NCBI RefSeq assembly: GCF_003430825.1
Contig: NZ_CP024047.1
Location: 2,666,001 to 2,730,000, forward strand
Reading direction: 5' to 3'
Source of the DNA: Natrarchaeobaculum sulfurireducens
GTDB lineage: Archaea; Halobacteriota; Halobacteria; Halobacteriales; Natrialbaceae
Length of the DNA: 64,000 nt
How positions within the stretch are numbered: position 1 is the stretch's first letter; each line of letters starts with the position of its first letter. Positions 34,711-42,340 of the stretch are shown in pieces. The notes under the pieces are model-generated. The model saw only the letters and a program-made list of their open reading frames with translations, was not told the origin of the DNA and made no database searches. Both the position numbers and the translations under genes were made by a program.

Positions 34711-35007
34711 TCAGTCACTGCCGTCGACGGCGTCTCGAGCTTCGGCCAGGTCGTCAGCGTAGACGGCCAGGAACTCCACGACCTTCCAGCCGCCGACGAC
34801 CACTGCGGTCAGTGCGAACGCTAACAGCGGGTCGGCGCCGTGGTAGATCGAGTAGAAGGCGAGTGCAACGACTGCGAGTTCGGCCATCGCTTCGATCGAC
34901 TTGTACGTCGCGAGTGTCACGGATAGCCTCCGGTTGAGTGTCGATTCGAGCCGTCGGTTGTGCTCGACGACGCGATGTGGGATGATGAGTGGGCGCTTGT
35001 CAGACAT
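34711..35007 (-). CDS. Small membrane protein, two transmembrane helices
   Basis: 98 residues from the ATG at 35007. A basic N-terminus (MSDKRPLIIPHRVVEHNRRL) is followed by two hydrophobic helices (AELAVVALAFYSIYHG and LLAFALTAVVVGGWKVVEFL) and an acidic tail. In a bacterial virus this topology and position would suggest a holin-like protein. Here the role is open. Confidence 0.55.
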   Translation of the reverse strand: MSDKRPLIIPHRVVEHNRRLESTLNRRLSVTLATYKSIEAMAELAVVALAFYSIYHGADPLLAFALTAVVVGGWKVVEFLAVYADDLAEARDAVDGSD

Positions 35008-35012
35008 GGCAT

Positions 35013-35444
35013 CTATACAGTGGGTTGTAGGCCAGCCTCCTCGACGAGTGCGGCAAGCTCCTGGCTCGAGAGCCACGCTAAGCCGTCCTCCTCGACGTGC
35101 TGGGTTTTGGCCTCGAGACGAGACGGCTCGCGATGGCCGTTGCCCTCGAGGCCGGCGTCGGTTTCGCGAAAGCGGAGGTGGTCCTCGAGCGGCGTCCCGT
35201 CATCGCGACGCCCAGCTGGACGACGCAGGTTCAGGACCTCGCCGCGGTACTCGATCGAGAAGCCGCTGGTGTCCTCCCAGTGGACGTCGCGGAACGCGGC
35301 CTCGAGCGTCTCGACGTCAACGTCGACGGTGACGTGGTCCGGATATTCTGGCCAGTCTGTCGACGCGAGGACTGGGCGCAGTGCATCTCGAGTCGTTTTC
35401 CAGCGTTTGAAAGGGAGACGCTGGAGGATGTCGAGTATGGACAT
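35013..35444 (-). CDS. Hypothetical protein (143 aa)
   Basis: 143 residues from the ATG at 35444 (MSILDILQRLPFKRWKTTRD). A further upstream in-frame extension has low-quality composition and is not used. It includes VTVDVDVETLEAAFRDVHWE and a C-terminal helix with a SAP-like look (LSSQELAALVEEAGLQ). Function unknown. Confidence 0.5.
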   Translation of the reverse strand: MSILDILQRLPFKRWKTTRDALRPVLASTDWPEYPDHVTVDVDVETLEAAFRDVHWEDTSGFSIEYRGEVLNLRRPAGRRDDGTPLEDHLRFRETDAGLEGNGHREPSRLEAKTQHVEEDGLAWLSSQELAALVEEAGLQPTV

Positions 35445-36070
35445 CGGTATCAAAAACGTCAGTATGGAAGCGGGCTGGATGGAGAGTGTTGCTTCGCGGC
35501 CGTGGGTCGACGTCGAGATCTCGAGGTTTCCCTCAAGCCCGATCGTCGAGCCGTCCCGATCCCGAGTTGTCCCCGGGGCACGAGTCGGCAAACCCCTCAC
35601 CGCGCACTCGCTGGATCCTGGCGCATGTGTCCTGACCGAACGAAGGTCGAAGGTCGAAGTCGAGTCGTGTCAACCACAAGTTCGACATCGACGGTGAACG
35701 ATAACTCACTGCTCGCGATCCGCTGGATGAAGATGTGCAGTTGCGATCGGCTGCTGTCTCAGCCCTTGATCTCAGCGAGAGTCTCAGCGAGCGCAATAGG
35801 CGCTCTGGGTGTGCCTCAGACGGTCGTACTCGAGCGCCACTCGAGCAGTGGAATCGTCGTCATCGGACGCCGTCCTCGAGGAATCGAACCCCGAACAACC
35901 GACCACGGAGACGGCGGAACCCGGTGGGTGTTTCAGGCCCACCGAACAGTTGTGGTTGAGGACTCGAGCCCGGTCACGTCGACCGCGTCAGCAGCGACGA
36001 TCATCCGCGGGCCGTCATCGACGCGCCTCGAGGGACTCGAACCCTCCTACACCAGCCACCATGGGAGGCG
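35445..36070. other. Gene-poor stretch with tRNA-like T-arms
   Basis: About 625 bases without a convincing gene inside an otherwise gapless operon. On the minus strand it carries two perfect or near-perfect tRNA T-arm hairpins (36046-36030 and 35893-35877), each followed directly by a strand that can form an acceptor-like helix. No complete canonical tRNA could be folded. The rest (35445-35870) shows no recognisable element. Confidence 0.55.
35872..35963 (-). ncRNA. Degenerate tRNA-like element
   Basis: Minus strand: a 5-bp end helix GUCCU/AGGAC (35959-35963 with 35872-35876). It encloses a strong hairpin GGUGGG/CCCACC whose loop contains CUGAAAC (a GAA anticodon-like loop), and a T-arm CGGGG-UUCGAUU-CCUCG at 35893-35877. 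The D-arm is not canonical and competes with the central hairpin, so it is probably a decayed or atypical viral tRNA. Confidence 0.3.
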
Positions 36071-36072
36071 TC
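36020..36072 (-). ncRNA. tRNA-like minihelix (acceptor plus T-arm only)
   Basis: Minus strand: GACGCCUC pairs with GAGGCGCGUC (8 bp with a 2-nt bulge). Directly stacked on it is a perfect T-arm, GAGGG-UUCGAGU-CCCUC, exactly as acceptor and T-arm stack in tRNA. The D and anticodon arms are replaced by an 18-nt linker. It overlaps the stop codon of the upstream small gene. Whether it is transcribed as a separate RNA is unknown. Confidence 0.35.
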
Positions 36073-36277
36073 ACGCGAGTCGCAGTTGCCCAGGAGAGCA
36101 GACGATACGTCGGCCGTTGATGTCCACGTGGACCTTGTACTCGACGCCCGTGATCGTCGGCTCGCTCTCGACGTGGTCGATCGTCCCGACGGCCTGGCGC
36201 GTGCCGACCAGTACTTCGACGGCGACGCTCTGGCCGGCGTCGCTCTGGGCGGCTAACTCCTGGATCAAGTCCATCAT
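36071..36277 (-). CDS. Small beta protein (68 aa)
   Basis: 68 residues from the ATG at 36277, which overlaps the preceding stop as ATGA; a GTG at 36289 is an alternative. The core SVAVEVLVGTRQAVGTIDHV is followed by KVHVDINGRRIVCSPGQLRL and reads as a small beta-barrel (hypothetical). Function unknown. Confidence 0.55.
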   Translation of the reverse strand: MMDLIQELAAQSDAGQSVAVEVLVGTRQAVGTIDHVESEPTITGVEYKVHVDINGRRIVCSPGQLRLA

Positions 36278-36495
36278 AGCTGTGACCACTCTCCGATCGT
36301 CGTCTGTCCGGGGACCGCTGGGCGTTCTGGCTCGTCAGTGTCGTCGTCGATCGTCGGCGTACCCTCGGTTCGTTCCGTGCCGCCGAGGTCAGGATCGGTC
36401 GCGTAGACGACCTCATCGGCTTGCTCCTCGAGCGTCGGTCGCTCAGATATGGGCTGGTAGCCCGCGTCGATCGTCGGCCCGCTGTAAGATCGCAT
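36274..36495 (-). CDS. Small acidic protein with a C-terminal PIP-box-like motif
   Basis: 73 residues from the ATG at 36495, disordered and acidic. The very C-terminus reads GQTTIGEWSQL, which fits the PCNA-interacting peptide pattern Q-x-x-hydrophobic-x-x-aromatic. A virus protein ending in a PIP box could recruit or block the host sliding clamp. This is a motif-level inference. Confidence 0.5.
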   Translation of the reverse strand: MRSYSGPTIDAGYQPISERPTLEEQADEVVYATDPDLGGTERTEGTPTIDDDTDEPERPAVPGQTTIGEWSQL

Positions 36496-36496
36496 G

Positions 36497-37147
36497 TTAA
36501 TCAGGTCTGTTGAGTGCCGTGCCCAGTGCGAGCTCGAAGTCTCGAGTCTCGCGGTAGGTCTCGAAGAACGCGTCTTTGTCCAGACGCCAGTGGATCGCTT
36601 CTTTGCGCTCGAGCAGCCGGAACGCTTGGACGTAGTTCGCGAGAACTCGAGCCGGGTCGGCCTCGCGGAGGAGATCGTCCGTGCTCGAGTGATCAGTCGC
36701 GCCGCAGACACAGCCGATGCCGGTCCGATACTGGCGCAGGCCGTGAGCGTGCTCGGTCTCTTTGACGACCTCGGCAGCGTGATCGGTCGGGTCCTCGAAG
36801 CCGATCACCGCGTCGGTCGCCGTCCGCTGGATATCCTCGCAGTCGGTTGCGTCCAGGGCGATCGCGCCGTCGACGTTGTGGTACTTGCCGCCGTGGTTCA
36901 GCGCGACCTGGGTCTGCGAGCCGTGTTCGTGCTGCCAGTCCTCGTCCGGCGGCGTGATCTCCTTGAGTTGCCCACCGCACGTTCCGCAGAGGTAGTGCTG
37001 TGATCGAAGTTGAGAGAGTGCTTTATCGGCCCGATCAAGTCGTTTGCACGCTTCGCTGCAGAACTGGCCGACAGCAGTCTCGATCGGATGTTCGTCTTCG
37101 CAGTGTCTGCACGTTCCCGTCCGAGGTTCGGTATTAGAGATAGCCAT
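36497..37147 (-). CDS. Zinc-finger protein of early region (216 aa)
   Basis: 216 residues from the ATG at 37147. An N-terminal Cys/His finger (CRHCEDEHPIETAVGQFCSE, then ACKRL) resembles small FCS/DUF2116-type fingers. A second CxxC (CGTCGG) and a third (GCVCGATDH) follow. The C-terminal 60 residues are helical. Probably a nucleic-acid or protein-binding early gene product. Confidence 0.55.
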   Translation of the reverse strand: MAISNTEPRTGTCRHCEDEHPIETAVGQFCSEACKRLDRADKALSQLRSQHYLCGTCGGQLKEITPPDEDWQHEHGSQTQVALNHGGKYHNVDGAIALDATDCEDIQRTATDAVIGFEDPTDHAAEVVKETEHAHGLRQYRTGIGCVCGATDHSSTDDLLREADPARVLANYVQAFRLLERKEAIHWRLDKDAFFETYRETRDFELALGTALNRPD

Positions 37148-37246
37148 GACTGAGAAGGCGCGTAGTCGCCAACCACGCACCGGGGCTCACGTTGTATCAG
37201 TATGAGGCATTATCTTAGATAAGCAGTCGTACACCGATGAGATTCA

Positions 37247-37504
37247 TCACCTGTCGAGATAGTAGACTTTTCTCCCAGGGCTCGAGAGATCGTTCTTCCA
37301 GACGATCGTGTCGGCGTCGTCAAGCCGGCGGATCGCATGGCGGACTGTGGACTCGGGGAGATGGGCTTCGTCGGCAATCTCGGGCGTCGGGAGCGGTCGG
37401 TCCTCGTACTCGAGGATCTTGTAGACCAGCTTCGCACTCGGTGGGAGATCTTCCAGGTCTGAAGGCTGTTGTTCAGGCACCGGGATCACCTCGCAGTGGC
37501 TCAT
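37247..37504 (-). CDS. Winged-helix DNA-binding protein (85 aa)
   Basis: 85 residues from the ATG at 37504. A MarR/Lrp-type winged helix is visible: AKLVYKILEYEDRPLPTPEI, then HLPESTVRHAIRRLDDADTI, then a wing ending RKVYYLDR. A likely transcription regulator of the viral early region. The start overlaps the end of the upstream zinc-ribbon gene. Confidence 0.7.
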   Translation of the reverse strand: MSHCEVIPVPEQQPSDLEDLPPSAKLVYKILEYEDRPLPTPEIADEAHLPESTVRHAIRRLDDADTIVWKNDLSSPGRKVYYLDR

Positions 37505-37697
37505 CAAAGTGGGCACAGCAGATGTCACAGCGCCAGTCACCCTCTTCGTAGCGATCAGTGCTCGGCTTCGACGTCTTCCGGATGATCGAGGTGTTGTGAC
37601 ACTCCGGACAGCGTTTGCGCTTCTCGTCTGGCGTCGACGAGCGCTTTGCTCGTGCTTTCTCGAGATCGAAGTCGTCGGGGATGATGCTCTCAGTCAT
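37473..37697 (-). CDS. Zinc-ribbon protein (74 aa)
   Basis: 74 residues with a four-Cys zinc ribbon CPECHNTSIIRKT...WRCDICCAHF. It may bind DNA/RNA or partner proteins in viral transcription. It is coupled to the methyltransferase gene by a one-base overlap at 37697. Confidence 0.65.
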   Translation of the reverse strand: MTESIIPDDFDLEKARAKRSSTPDEKRKRCPECHNTSIIRKTSKPSTDRYEEGDWRCDICCAHFDEPLRGDPGA

Positions 37698-38548
37698 CAG
37701 ACCACCCCCTCCTGAATGAGTTGCTCAATCATCTCGTCTATCGTCTCAGGGTCGTTGTCGAAGGCGTCGAGTGTCGCCTGGTCGGGCTCATTGAGATCGT
37801 GACGATCTCGGAAGAACTCCGGATGGTCGATCGTACCCGGCTTCGCACCAATGTGCAGCTGTGGATTTCCCTGCTTGGGCATCCCCATCACGTCGATGCG
37901 CTTGCCGATCATGATCACGCGCTTTCGATGTTGGGGAACGCCATAGTCAGCGGCGTCGACGACGTCCCAGGTGACGTGGTACCCTCCGGATGCGAAGGAC
38001 TCGGCGACCTCTATGATGGCTTTTCCGTCCTTCATCGTCGCCAGGCCGGGGACGTTCTCCATCACGAACGTGACCGGCTTCGCCTGATGGACGATTCGTA
38101 CCATCTCGACGTAGAGTTCGTTGCGCGGGTCGTCTTCTTCGCGCTTGCCGATGTGGCTGAAGCCCTGGCACGGTGGCCCGCCGGAGACCGCGGTAAGCTG
38201 GCCGACACCAACGCCAGCCGCTTCGAGGATCTCCCATGTCGACACCTTCCGGACGTCGCGTTCCATCAGAACTGGCGGCTCATCCTGCTCGAGGTGCTCG
38301 CCCTCGATCAAGTTGGTCCGGTATGTCTTGGCGGCTTCTTTGTCCGCCTCGACTGCAGCGAGCGTTTTGAATCCTGCCCGATCGAAGCCGAGATCGAAGC
38401 CACCGATCCCACTGAATAGCGAGACGTGCGTCGGCGGGTCTGAGTAGCCGATCCGAGCTCGAATATCATCCGGCTGTTGATACTCCTGCGTCCCGAGGAA
38501 CGCACTTGTCTCGAGCATCGATCGAGGGATAGCACCAGAGTTACTCAT
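37697..38548 (-). CDS. C5-cytosine DNA methyltransferase, C-terminally short
   Basis: 283 residues. Clear m5C-methyltransferase motifs: I (SLFSGIGGFDLGFDRAG), IV with catalytic Cys (SGGPPCQGFSHIG), VI (VMENVPG) and VIII (QHRKRV). After motif VIII only about 60 residues remain. The usual target-recognition domain and motif IX/X (GN-A/S-V) are not visible, so it is shorter than typical 320-400-residue enzymes. No partner restriction enzyme is nearby, so it is an orphan viral enzyme, perhaps for anti-restriction. The start at 38548 follows a GGTGGGG ribosome-binding site. Confidence 0.8.
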   Translation of the reverse strand: MSNSGAIPRSMLETSAFLGTQEYQQPDDIRARIGYSDPPTHVSLFSGIGGFDLGFDRAGFKTLAAVEADKEAAKTYRTNLIEGEHLEQDEPPVLMERDVRKVSTWEILEAAGVGVGQLTAVSGGPPCQGFSHIGKREEDDPRNELYVEMVRIVHQAKPVTFVMENVPGLATMKDGKAIIEVAESFASGGYHVTWDVVDAADYGVPQHRKRVIMIGKRIDVMGMPKQGNPQLHIGAKPGTIDHPEFFRDRHDLNEPDQATLDAFDNDPETIDEMIEQLIQEGVV

Positions 38549-38936
38549 CATCCCCACCCCGTAGGTGGTCCACGCGACCGTTCGCGATCTGCAGACAGAT
38601 CGCCCCGTATCGCGTCGTCCGTTCCGAGCGCTCGTGATACTCGGTGATCTTCGTCTCGAGGACGTCCGCGTCGTCGATTCCGAGAAAGCGCTGGTCCCGT
38701 CGATCCTCGCGTTCGCGAACGTAGCGGAACAGGTCGCCCCTCGAGGTCGCCGCCGCGATCGCCGACCGGATGCGCGAGGGATGCTCGTCGGGGAACAGCC
38801 GACACACGCTGGCGACGACCGGCGGCTCGTTGATCAGTGGCGGCTGCACGCCACCGGTGTTGTGCTCGACGAAGCCGACGACCGTGTCGTAGATCTCCTT
38901 CGCGGACGCGTTCCCAGTGTCCTGGATTACCGTCAT
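38541..38936 (-). CDS. Hypothetical early protein (131 aa)
   Basis: 131 residues, helical. The stretch ASVCRLFPDEHPSRIRSAIA followed by SRGDLFRYVRER is HTH/winged-helix-like. It sits between mcm and the methyltransferase gene with short overlaps. Function unknown. Confidence 0.55.
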   Translation of the reverse strand: MTVIQDTGNASAKEIYDTVVGFVEHNTGGVQPPLINEPPVVASVCRLFPDEHPSRIRSAIAAATSRGDLFRYVREREDRRDQRFLGIDDADVLETKITEYHERSERTTRYGAICLQIANGRVDHLRGGDDE

Positions 38937-38938
38937 GA

Positions 38939-41050
38939 TCAGGCCCTCCCCAGGTAACGGATGTGGTCTGTCTTCGGTTGGATCGCGACGCCGTCCTCGA
39001 GCATCTTGTCCATGTCCGAGTGTAGTCGTTCGCTGCTCCAGCTGCCCCCCATCTCTTCGACGCGCTTGATCACTGTCTCCCGCGGGACGCCGTTATCGTA
39101 GGAGTGCTCGCTCTCGAGATCGTTGATCGCGGTGGCGAGTGAGTTGATCCGGTCTTTCTGACTCTTCGACTGGCCGACCTCGACGATGTCGGCATCGTAC
39201 TCGCCATCTTCGTTCTTGCCGACGTCCTGCATCGACCGCCCGGCGAGTTCGGTCGCGATACGGGCGTGGCGCTCGGTGATCACGTCGGAGAGCTCGAACT
39301 TCGCCGCCGCCTCGGCGATCCGAGCCAGTGCCTCGAGGTCGCGCATCGTCACCGGGATCGGTGAGTTGTCTCTGACGTCGTACAGTCGGCGAATCTCGAG
39401 GAAGCTATCCCGAAGCTGGGCTTTCACCTCGGGACTCTCGAACGGCGGGTTCGGTCGTTGTTTCGCGAGCGCGATCCACTTGCGGAACAGGTCAGCGTCG
39501 ACGATCGGGTCATCGGCCGCCGCGTCGGCTGGGCGTTCGTCGTGGTTGTTATCGGCATCTCGCTTTGCGTCGTCACGAACGTCCAGGATGTGATCGGCCA
39601 GCTCGAGATCGTCGTCGGCGTCTGGCTCGTCCTGGACGGTGAAGATGAGGTCGAACCGAGAGAGCAGATCCGAGCGGAAGTCGAACTGTTCGGCGATCGG
39701 CTCGTACGGGTTGAACCGGCCATGCTCGGGGTTCCCTGCGGCCATCACTGACGCCTCCGTTCGGAACGTCGCGTGTTCGCCGGCGATCTCGACGTTGATC
39801 TTCTGCTTCGACATCGGCTCGAGGAGGAACGACCGCGTGTCGGGGTCCATGTCGTCGAGTTCGTCGATGCAGACCGTACCGCCGTTCCCGCGGACTAGGG
39901 CACCGGCTTTGAGCGACCAGTCACCATCACCGAAGTCGTCCTGTTCGGCCGTCACTGTGAGTCCAGGTCCGGACGCTCGTCGCGATGAGACGCCGACCGT
40001 TCGCCAACCGACGTCTTCGCAGCGATCGATGAGCTTCGACTTCCCGGTTCCGGGGTCGCCAATCAGGAGGACGTGGACGTTCGCCCGATCGGTGTCGCCG
40101 TCAGCGTACTCGATCTGCTGGCCCGAGACCATCGACAGGATCAGCGCCTTCTTTTCGACCTCGTATCCGAACACCTTCTGTGAGAGTGACTGGACCGCGA
40201 CGTCGAACGGGTCGCCCTCTTCACCGTTCGCGAGGGCCGTGATCCGACGGCGTTCCTCGGCGGTGACATCGAGGTCCTGTTGTTCGGTGTGCTCGATCTC
40301 GATGTGGTAGCCCTCGAGGTACTCGTCGAACTTCGGCTGCTTTTGTGAGCCCTTGCTCTCTTGCTCGAATCGGATGATCCCCGACACGCGGACGCGATCG
40401 CCCACGGTGACGTCACCGGCGATGTCGTCTTCGACGTAGGCGTCGATCTTCTGGCCGGCGCCGTCGGCGAGCTCCGGCGGGACCTTGATGCGGAGTTTCT
40501 GTGCGTCGACGAACTCCGACTGGTCGAAGTTGACCTGGAAGGGGCCTTGTCGCTCACAGCCCTGGCACTCGTGGGGCTCCTGGAAGTGGCCGTCCGATTG
40601 GGGAACGCGGGTGAGCGTCCCACAGAGCTTACACTCGAACGCCGCTTCCTCGATCTTCGGGTAGACGTCTGAGGTCTTCGTGATCTCCCCGCGGATCGAC
40701 CGGTAGGCACCGAGATGTTCGGATGGGGAGAACTCGCCTGGGTAGTGCGTGTACTCCTCGGGGAGGTTGTAGATACGTACGTGTGCGTTCCCGAGCGAGA
40801 TGTCGATCGCGAGGTCGAACAGCCGGAGTGCTTCCTCGAAATACCGACGCATCTGTTCGGGATTCTCGAGGACGTCATCGGCGACGTTCGGATCGAACTT
40901 GTAGACGTCCGCCCAGTCGACCTCGAGAGAGCGTTGTTCGTTGGGGTAGCGTTGGGCGAGTTGCTGGATGTCCTCTTTGTAGTATCGACGATAGAATTTC
41001 GTCGAGAGGCGATCAACGAGCGGTTCGGTTTGCGGTTGGGGTTGTGACAT
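38939..41050 (-). CDS. mcm: Replicative helicase MCM (viral copy)
   Basis: 703 residues from the ATG at 41050. N-terminal OB domain with a zinc finger (CKLCGTLTRV...CQGCERQ), then the AAA+ core: Walker A GDPGTGKSKL, Walker B VCIDELDDMD, sensor 1 AAGNP and arginine finger LLSRFDLIF. A C-terminal winged helix ends the protein. It unwinds DNA at the replication fork. Such MCMs occur in several haloviruses. A TATA-like TTTTATTC near 41078-41085 supports its own promoter and the 41050 start. Confidence 0.9.
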   Translation of the reverse strand: MSQPQPQTEPLVDRLSTKFYRRYYKEDIQQLAQRYPNEQRSLEVDWADVYKFDPNVADDVLENPEQMRRYFEEALRLFDLAIDISLGNAHVRIYNLPEEYTHYPGEFSPSEHLGAYRSIRGEITKTSDVYPKIEEAAFECKLCGTLTRVPQSDGHFQEPHECQGCERQGPFQVNFDQSEFVDAQKLRIKVPPELADGAGQKIDAYVEDDIAGDVTVGDRVRVSGIIRFEQESKGSQKQPKFDEYLEGYHIEIEHTEQQDLDVTAEERRRITALANGEEGDPFDVAVQSLSQKVFGYEVEKKALILSMVSGQQIEYADGDTDRANVHVLLIGDPGTGKSKLIDRCEDVGWRTVGVSSRRASGPGLTVTAEQDDFGDGDWSLKAGALVRGNGGTVCIDELDDMDPDTRSFLLEPMSKQKINVEIAGEHATFRTEASVMAAGNPEHGRFNPYEPIAEQFDFRSDLLSRFDLIFTVQDEPDADDDLELADHILDVRDDAKRDADNNHDERPADAAADDPIVDADLFRKWIALAKQRPNPPFESPEVKAQLRDSFLEIRRLYDVRDNSPIPVTMRDLEALARIAEAAAKFELSDVITERHARIATELAGRSMQDVGKNEDGEYDADIVEVGQSKSQKDRINSLATAINDLESEHSYDNGVPRETVIKRVEEMGGSWSSERLHSDMDKMLEDGVAIQPKTDHIRYLGRA

Positions 41051-41237
41051 TGGATCGGTCGCGGTTTTCGTCTGCGAATAAAACCGAATCGAGCCTTCGT
41101 GACGTTGAACGACGGCGTCGGACGGCGTCGGATTCGGCGTACTCACAGCTAACGGACACTTATTTACACTACTACACTTGCACTGGACTACACCCTACTT
41201 TCTGGAGGTGGAATCCCGCGGTGGAACAAACGCATCC
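41051..41237 (-). promoter_or_regulatory. mcm upstream region with short repeats
   Basis: Holds TATA-like elements at about 41078-41085 and 41160-41166, a tandem 10-bp repeat (GACGGCGTCG twice, 41111-41130, then a degenerate copy), and a cluster of TACAC-type words at 41165, 41173 and 41189. It could hold the mcm promoter and perhaps a replication origin. A longer mcm reading frame to 41146 would cover part of it, but I judge that less likely. Confidence 0.4.
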
Positions 41238-41714
41238 TCAGAGCACCCCCGACGAATCCGTTTTCTTCGCGGACGAAAACGCGGCTCCCGTTCTCGCCTC
41301 GTTTGCGTCTACGGTGAGTTGCTTCCCCTTCCCGTCCGGGTTGTGATAATCGAATCCAGGCGCCTCTGCAGCGAGTCGCATCAGTTTGTAACAGTAGTCG
41401 GCGCTGGGCTCACCGTCGAAGACACTCCACATCACGTCATTGTAATCAAGTGCAGCTCTCCCGTGGCCGTTGACCGCCCTCTGAAAGGCGTGTTCACGGA
41501 CACGACCGACGCGACCGTCCCGATCGAGATCGTCGTAGGAACGGCCTTCGTCGAGATCTTGGTAACGGAGTTCGAGTGACGTGACTCGGTTAGCGAGCTC
41601 CAGGTTCTCCTCCTGGAGGTCGTCGACGAGACTCTCGAGATTTGAACACCGATTCATCGCACGCTGGGCGACCTGGAGTGCGTCTTCTGGGCTGACCTCA
41701 GGGGCGTCACTCAT
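41238..41714 (-). CDS. Coiled-coil early protein (158 aa)
   Basis: 158 residues from the ATG at 41714. N-terminal coiled coil (LVDDLQEENLELANRVTSLE), then a helical domain (AFQRAVNGHGRAALDYNDVM) with DYCYKLMRLAAEAPGFDYHN. Similar small proteins are common near mcm in haloviruses. The first half resembles the next gene's product, hinting at duplication. Confidence 0.6.
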   Translation of the reverse strand: MSDAPEVSPEDALQVAQRAMNRCSNLESLVDDLQEENLELANRVTSLELRYQDLDEGRSYDDLDRDGRVGRVREHAFQRAVNGHGRAALDYNDVMWSVFDGEPSADYCYKLMRLAAEAPGFDYHNPDGKGKQLTVDANEARTGAAFSSAKKTDSSGVL

Positions 41715-41859
41715 CGAGATCACCCTCAAGACGATCGACTGCTTTTCTGAGTTCGTTCGTCTCTTCTCGAATTTCTCGAACTTCTTGCTCGAGGAACACA
41801 CACCTGCCGAGTGCCTGTTGGGCGATCAGAACCGCCTCTTCGGCGTCCGAATTAGACAT
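41707..41859 (-). CDS. Small coiled-coil protein (50 aa)
   Basis: 50 residues: MSNSDAEEAVLIAQQALGRC followed by EQEVREIREETNELRKAVDR. It parallels the start of the 158-residue neighbour (MSDAPEV...VAQRAMNRCSNLESLVDD), so it is probably a short paralogue that could hetero-oligomerise with it. Overlaps both neighbours by a few bases. Confidence 0.55.
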   Translation of the reverse strand: MSNSDAEEAVLIAQQALGRCVFLEQEVREIREETNELRKAVDRLEGDLDE

Positions 41860-42001
41860 CGGCGATCACCTCGTAGCCGTCAGCACACTCGTCACAGACC
41901 GTCCGTCGGCCGTGCTCGGGATGGCGGATCACGACGTCAGCACCGTTCGTACAGCCGAGAGCACCGCAGAACGGGCCGAACCCGTCGGTCGCGGAACTCA
42001 T
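41852..42001 (-). CDS. Small zinc-finger protein (49 aa)
   Basis: 49 residues with two Cys pairs, FCGALGC and VCDEC, plus His residues between, forming a probable zinc finger. Start MSSATDGFGP at 42001; the stop overlaps the next gene. Confidence 0.5.
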   Translation of the reverse strand: MSSATDGFGPFCGALGCTNGADVVIRHPEHGRRTVCDECADGYEVIADV

Positions 42002-42225
42002 GCCATCTCACCTCGGGCTGCACCGCGGACGTGGCGAGCGTTCGCCCTCGAGCAGTCGAAACAGAGGTACGTGTGCGGGTGGTCTTCGCTACGATCGATC
42101 GCGTAAACTTCCCGCTCGTCGGTGGTGGGATCGAACGTCTCGCCACAGAACGTAACGCCGACGAGACTCTCGATACAGTAGCCGTCGTGGCCGTTTTCGA
42201 GGTTGACGACGTACCCGGTCGTCAT
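41998..42225 (-). CDS. Zinc-binding early protein, first gene next to the tRNA
   Basis: 75 residues starting MTTGYVVNLENGHDGYCIES. It has paired Cys (C17, C27, then CFDC at 55-58) that may form a zinc ribbon. A GGGGGTG ribosome-binding site precedes the ATG at 42225. It is the first gene of the long minus-strand viral operon and lies about 115 bases from the tRNA gene. Confidence 0.55.
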   Translation of the reverse strand: MTTGYVVNLENGHDGYCIESLVGVTFCGETFDPTTDEREVYAIDRSEDHPHTYLCFDCSRANARHVRGAARGEMA

Positions 42226-42249
42226 GCCGCAACACCCCCGGAAGTCGCG

Positions 42250-42334
42250 GCTTTGAACCTGAGGTCCGAATTTACGGAGAGGTCAAAAGTATCCGAAGTA
42301 CCGAATCCTGCAGGTAGAAGCTTTGAACCTAAGG
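42250..42334. repeat. Direct repeat pair between the early operon and tRNA-Thr
   Basis: GCTTTGAACCTGAGG (42250-42264) and GCTTTGAACCTAAGG (42320-42334) are 15-bp direct repeats with one mismatch, 70 bp apart. They share GGTTCAAA (minus strand) with the T-loop of the adjoining tRNA. They could be operator sites of the early promoter, recombinase arm sites, or traces of att recombination. Confidence 0.45.
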
Positions 42335-42340
42335 ATTTAA

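Noticed and set aside
34711-35007. Calling the small two-helix membrane protein a holin
   Set aside because: Archaeal viruses do not use the bacterial holin-endolysin route and no endolysin is nearby; only topology supports it.
35533-35796. An 87-codon minus-strand ORF
   Set aside because: Composition is Arg/Ser-rich like a shadow frame, with no ribosome-binding site and no operon coupling.
35872-35963. A functional tRNA-Phe(GAA)
   Set aside because: The T-arm and a GAA-containing loop exist, but the D-arm and acceptor do not fold canonically. Kept only as a tRNA-like element.
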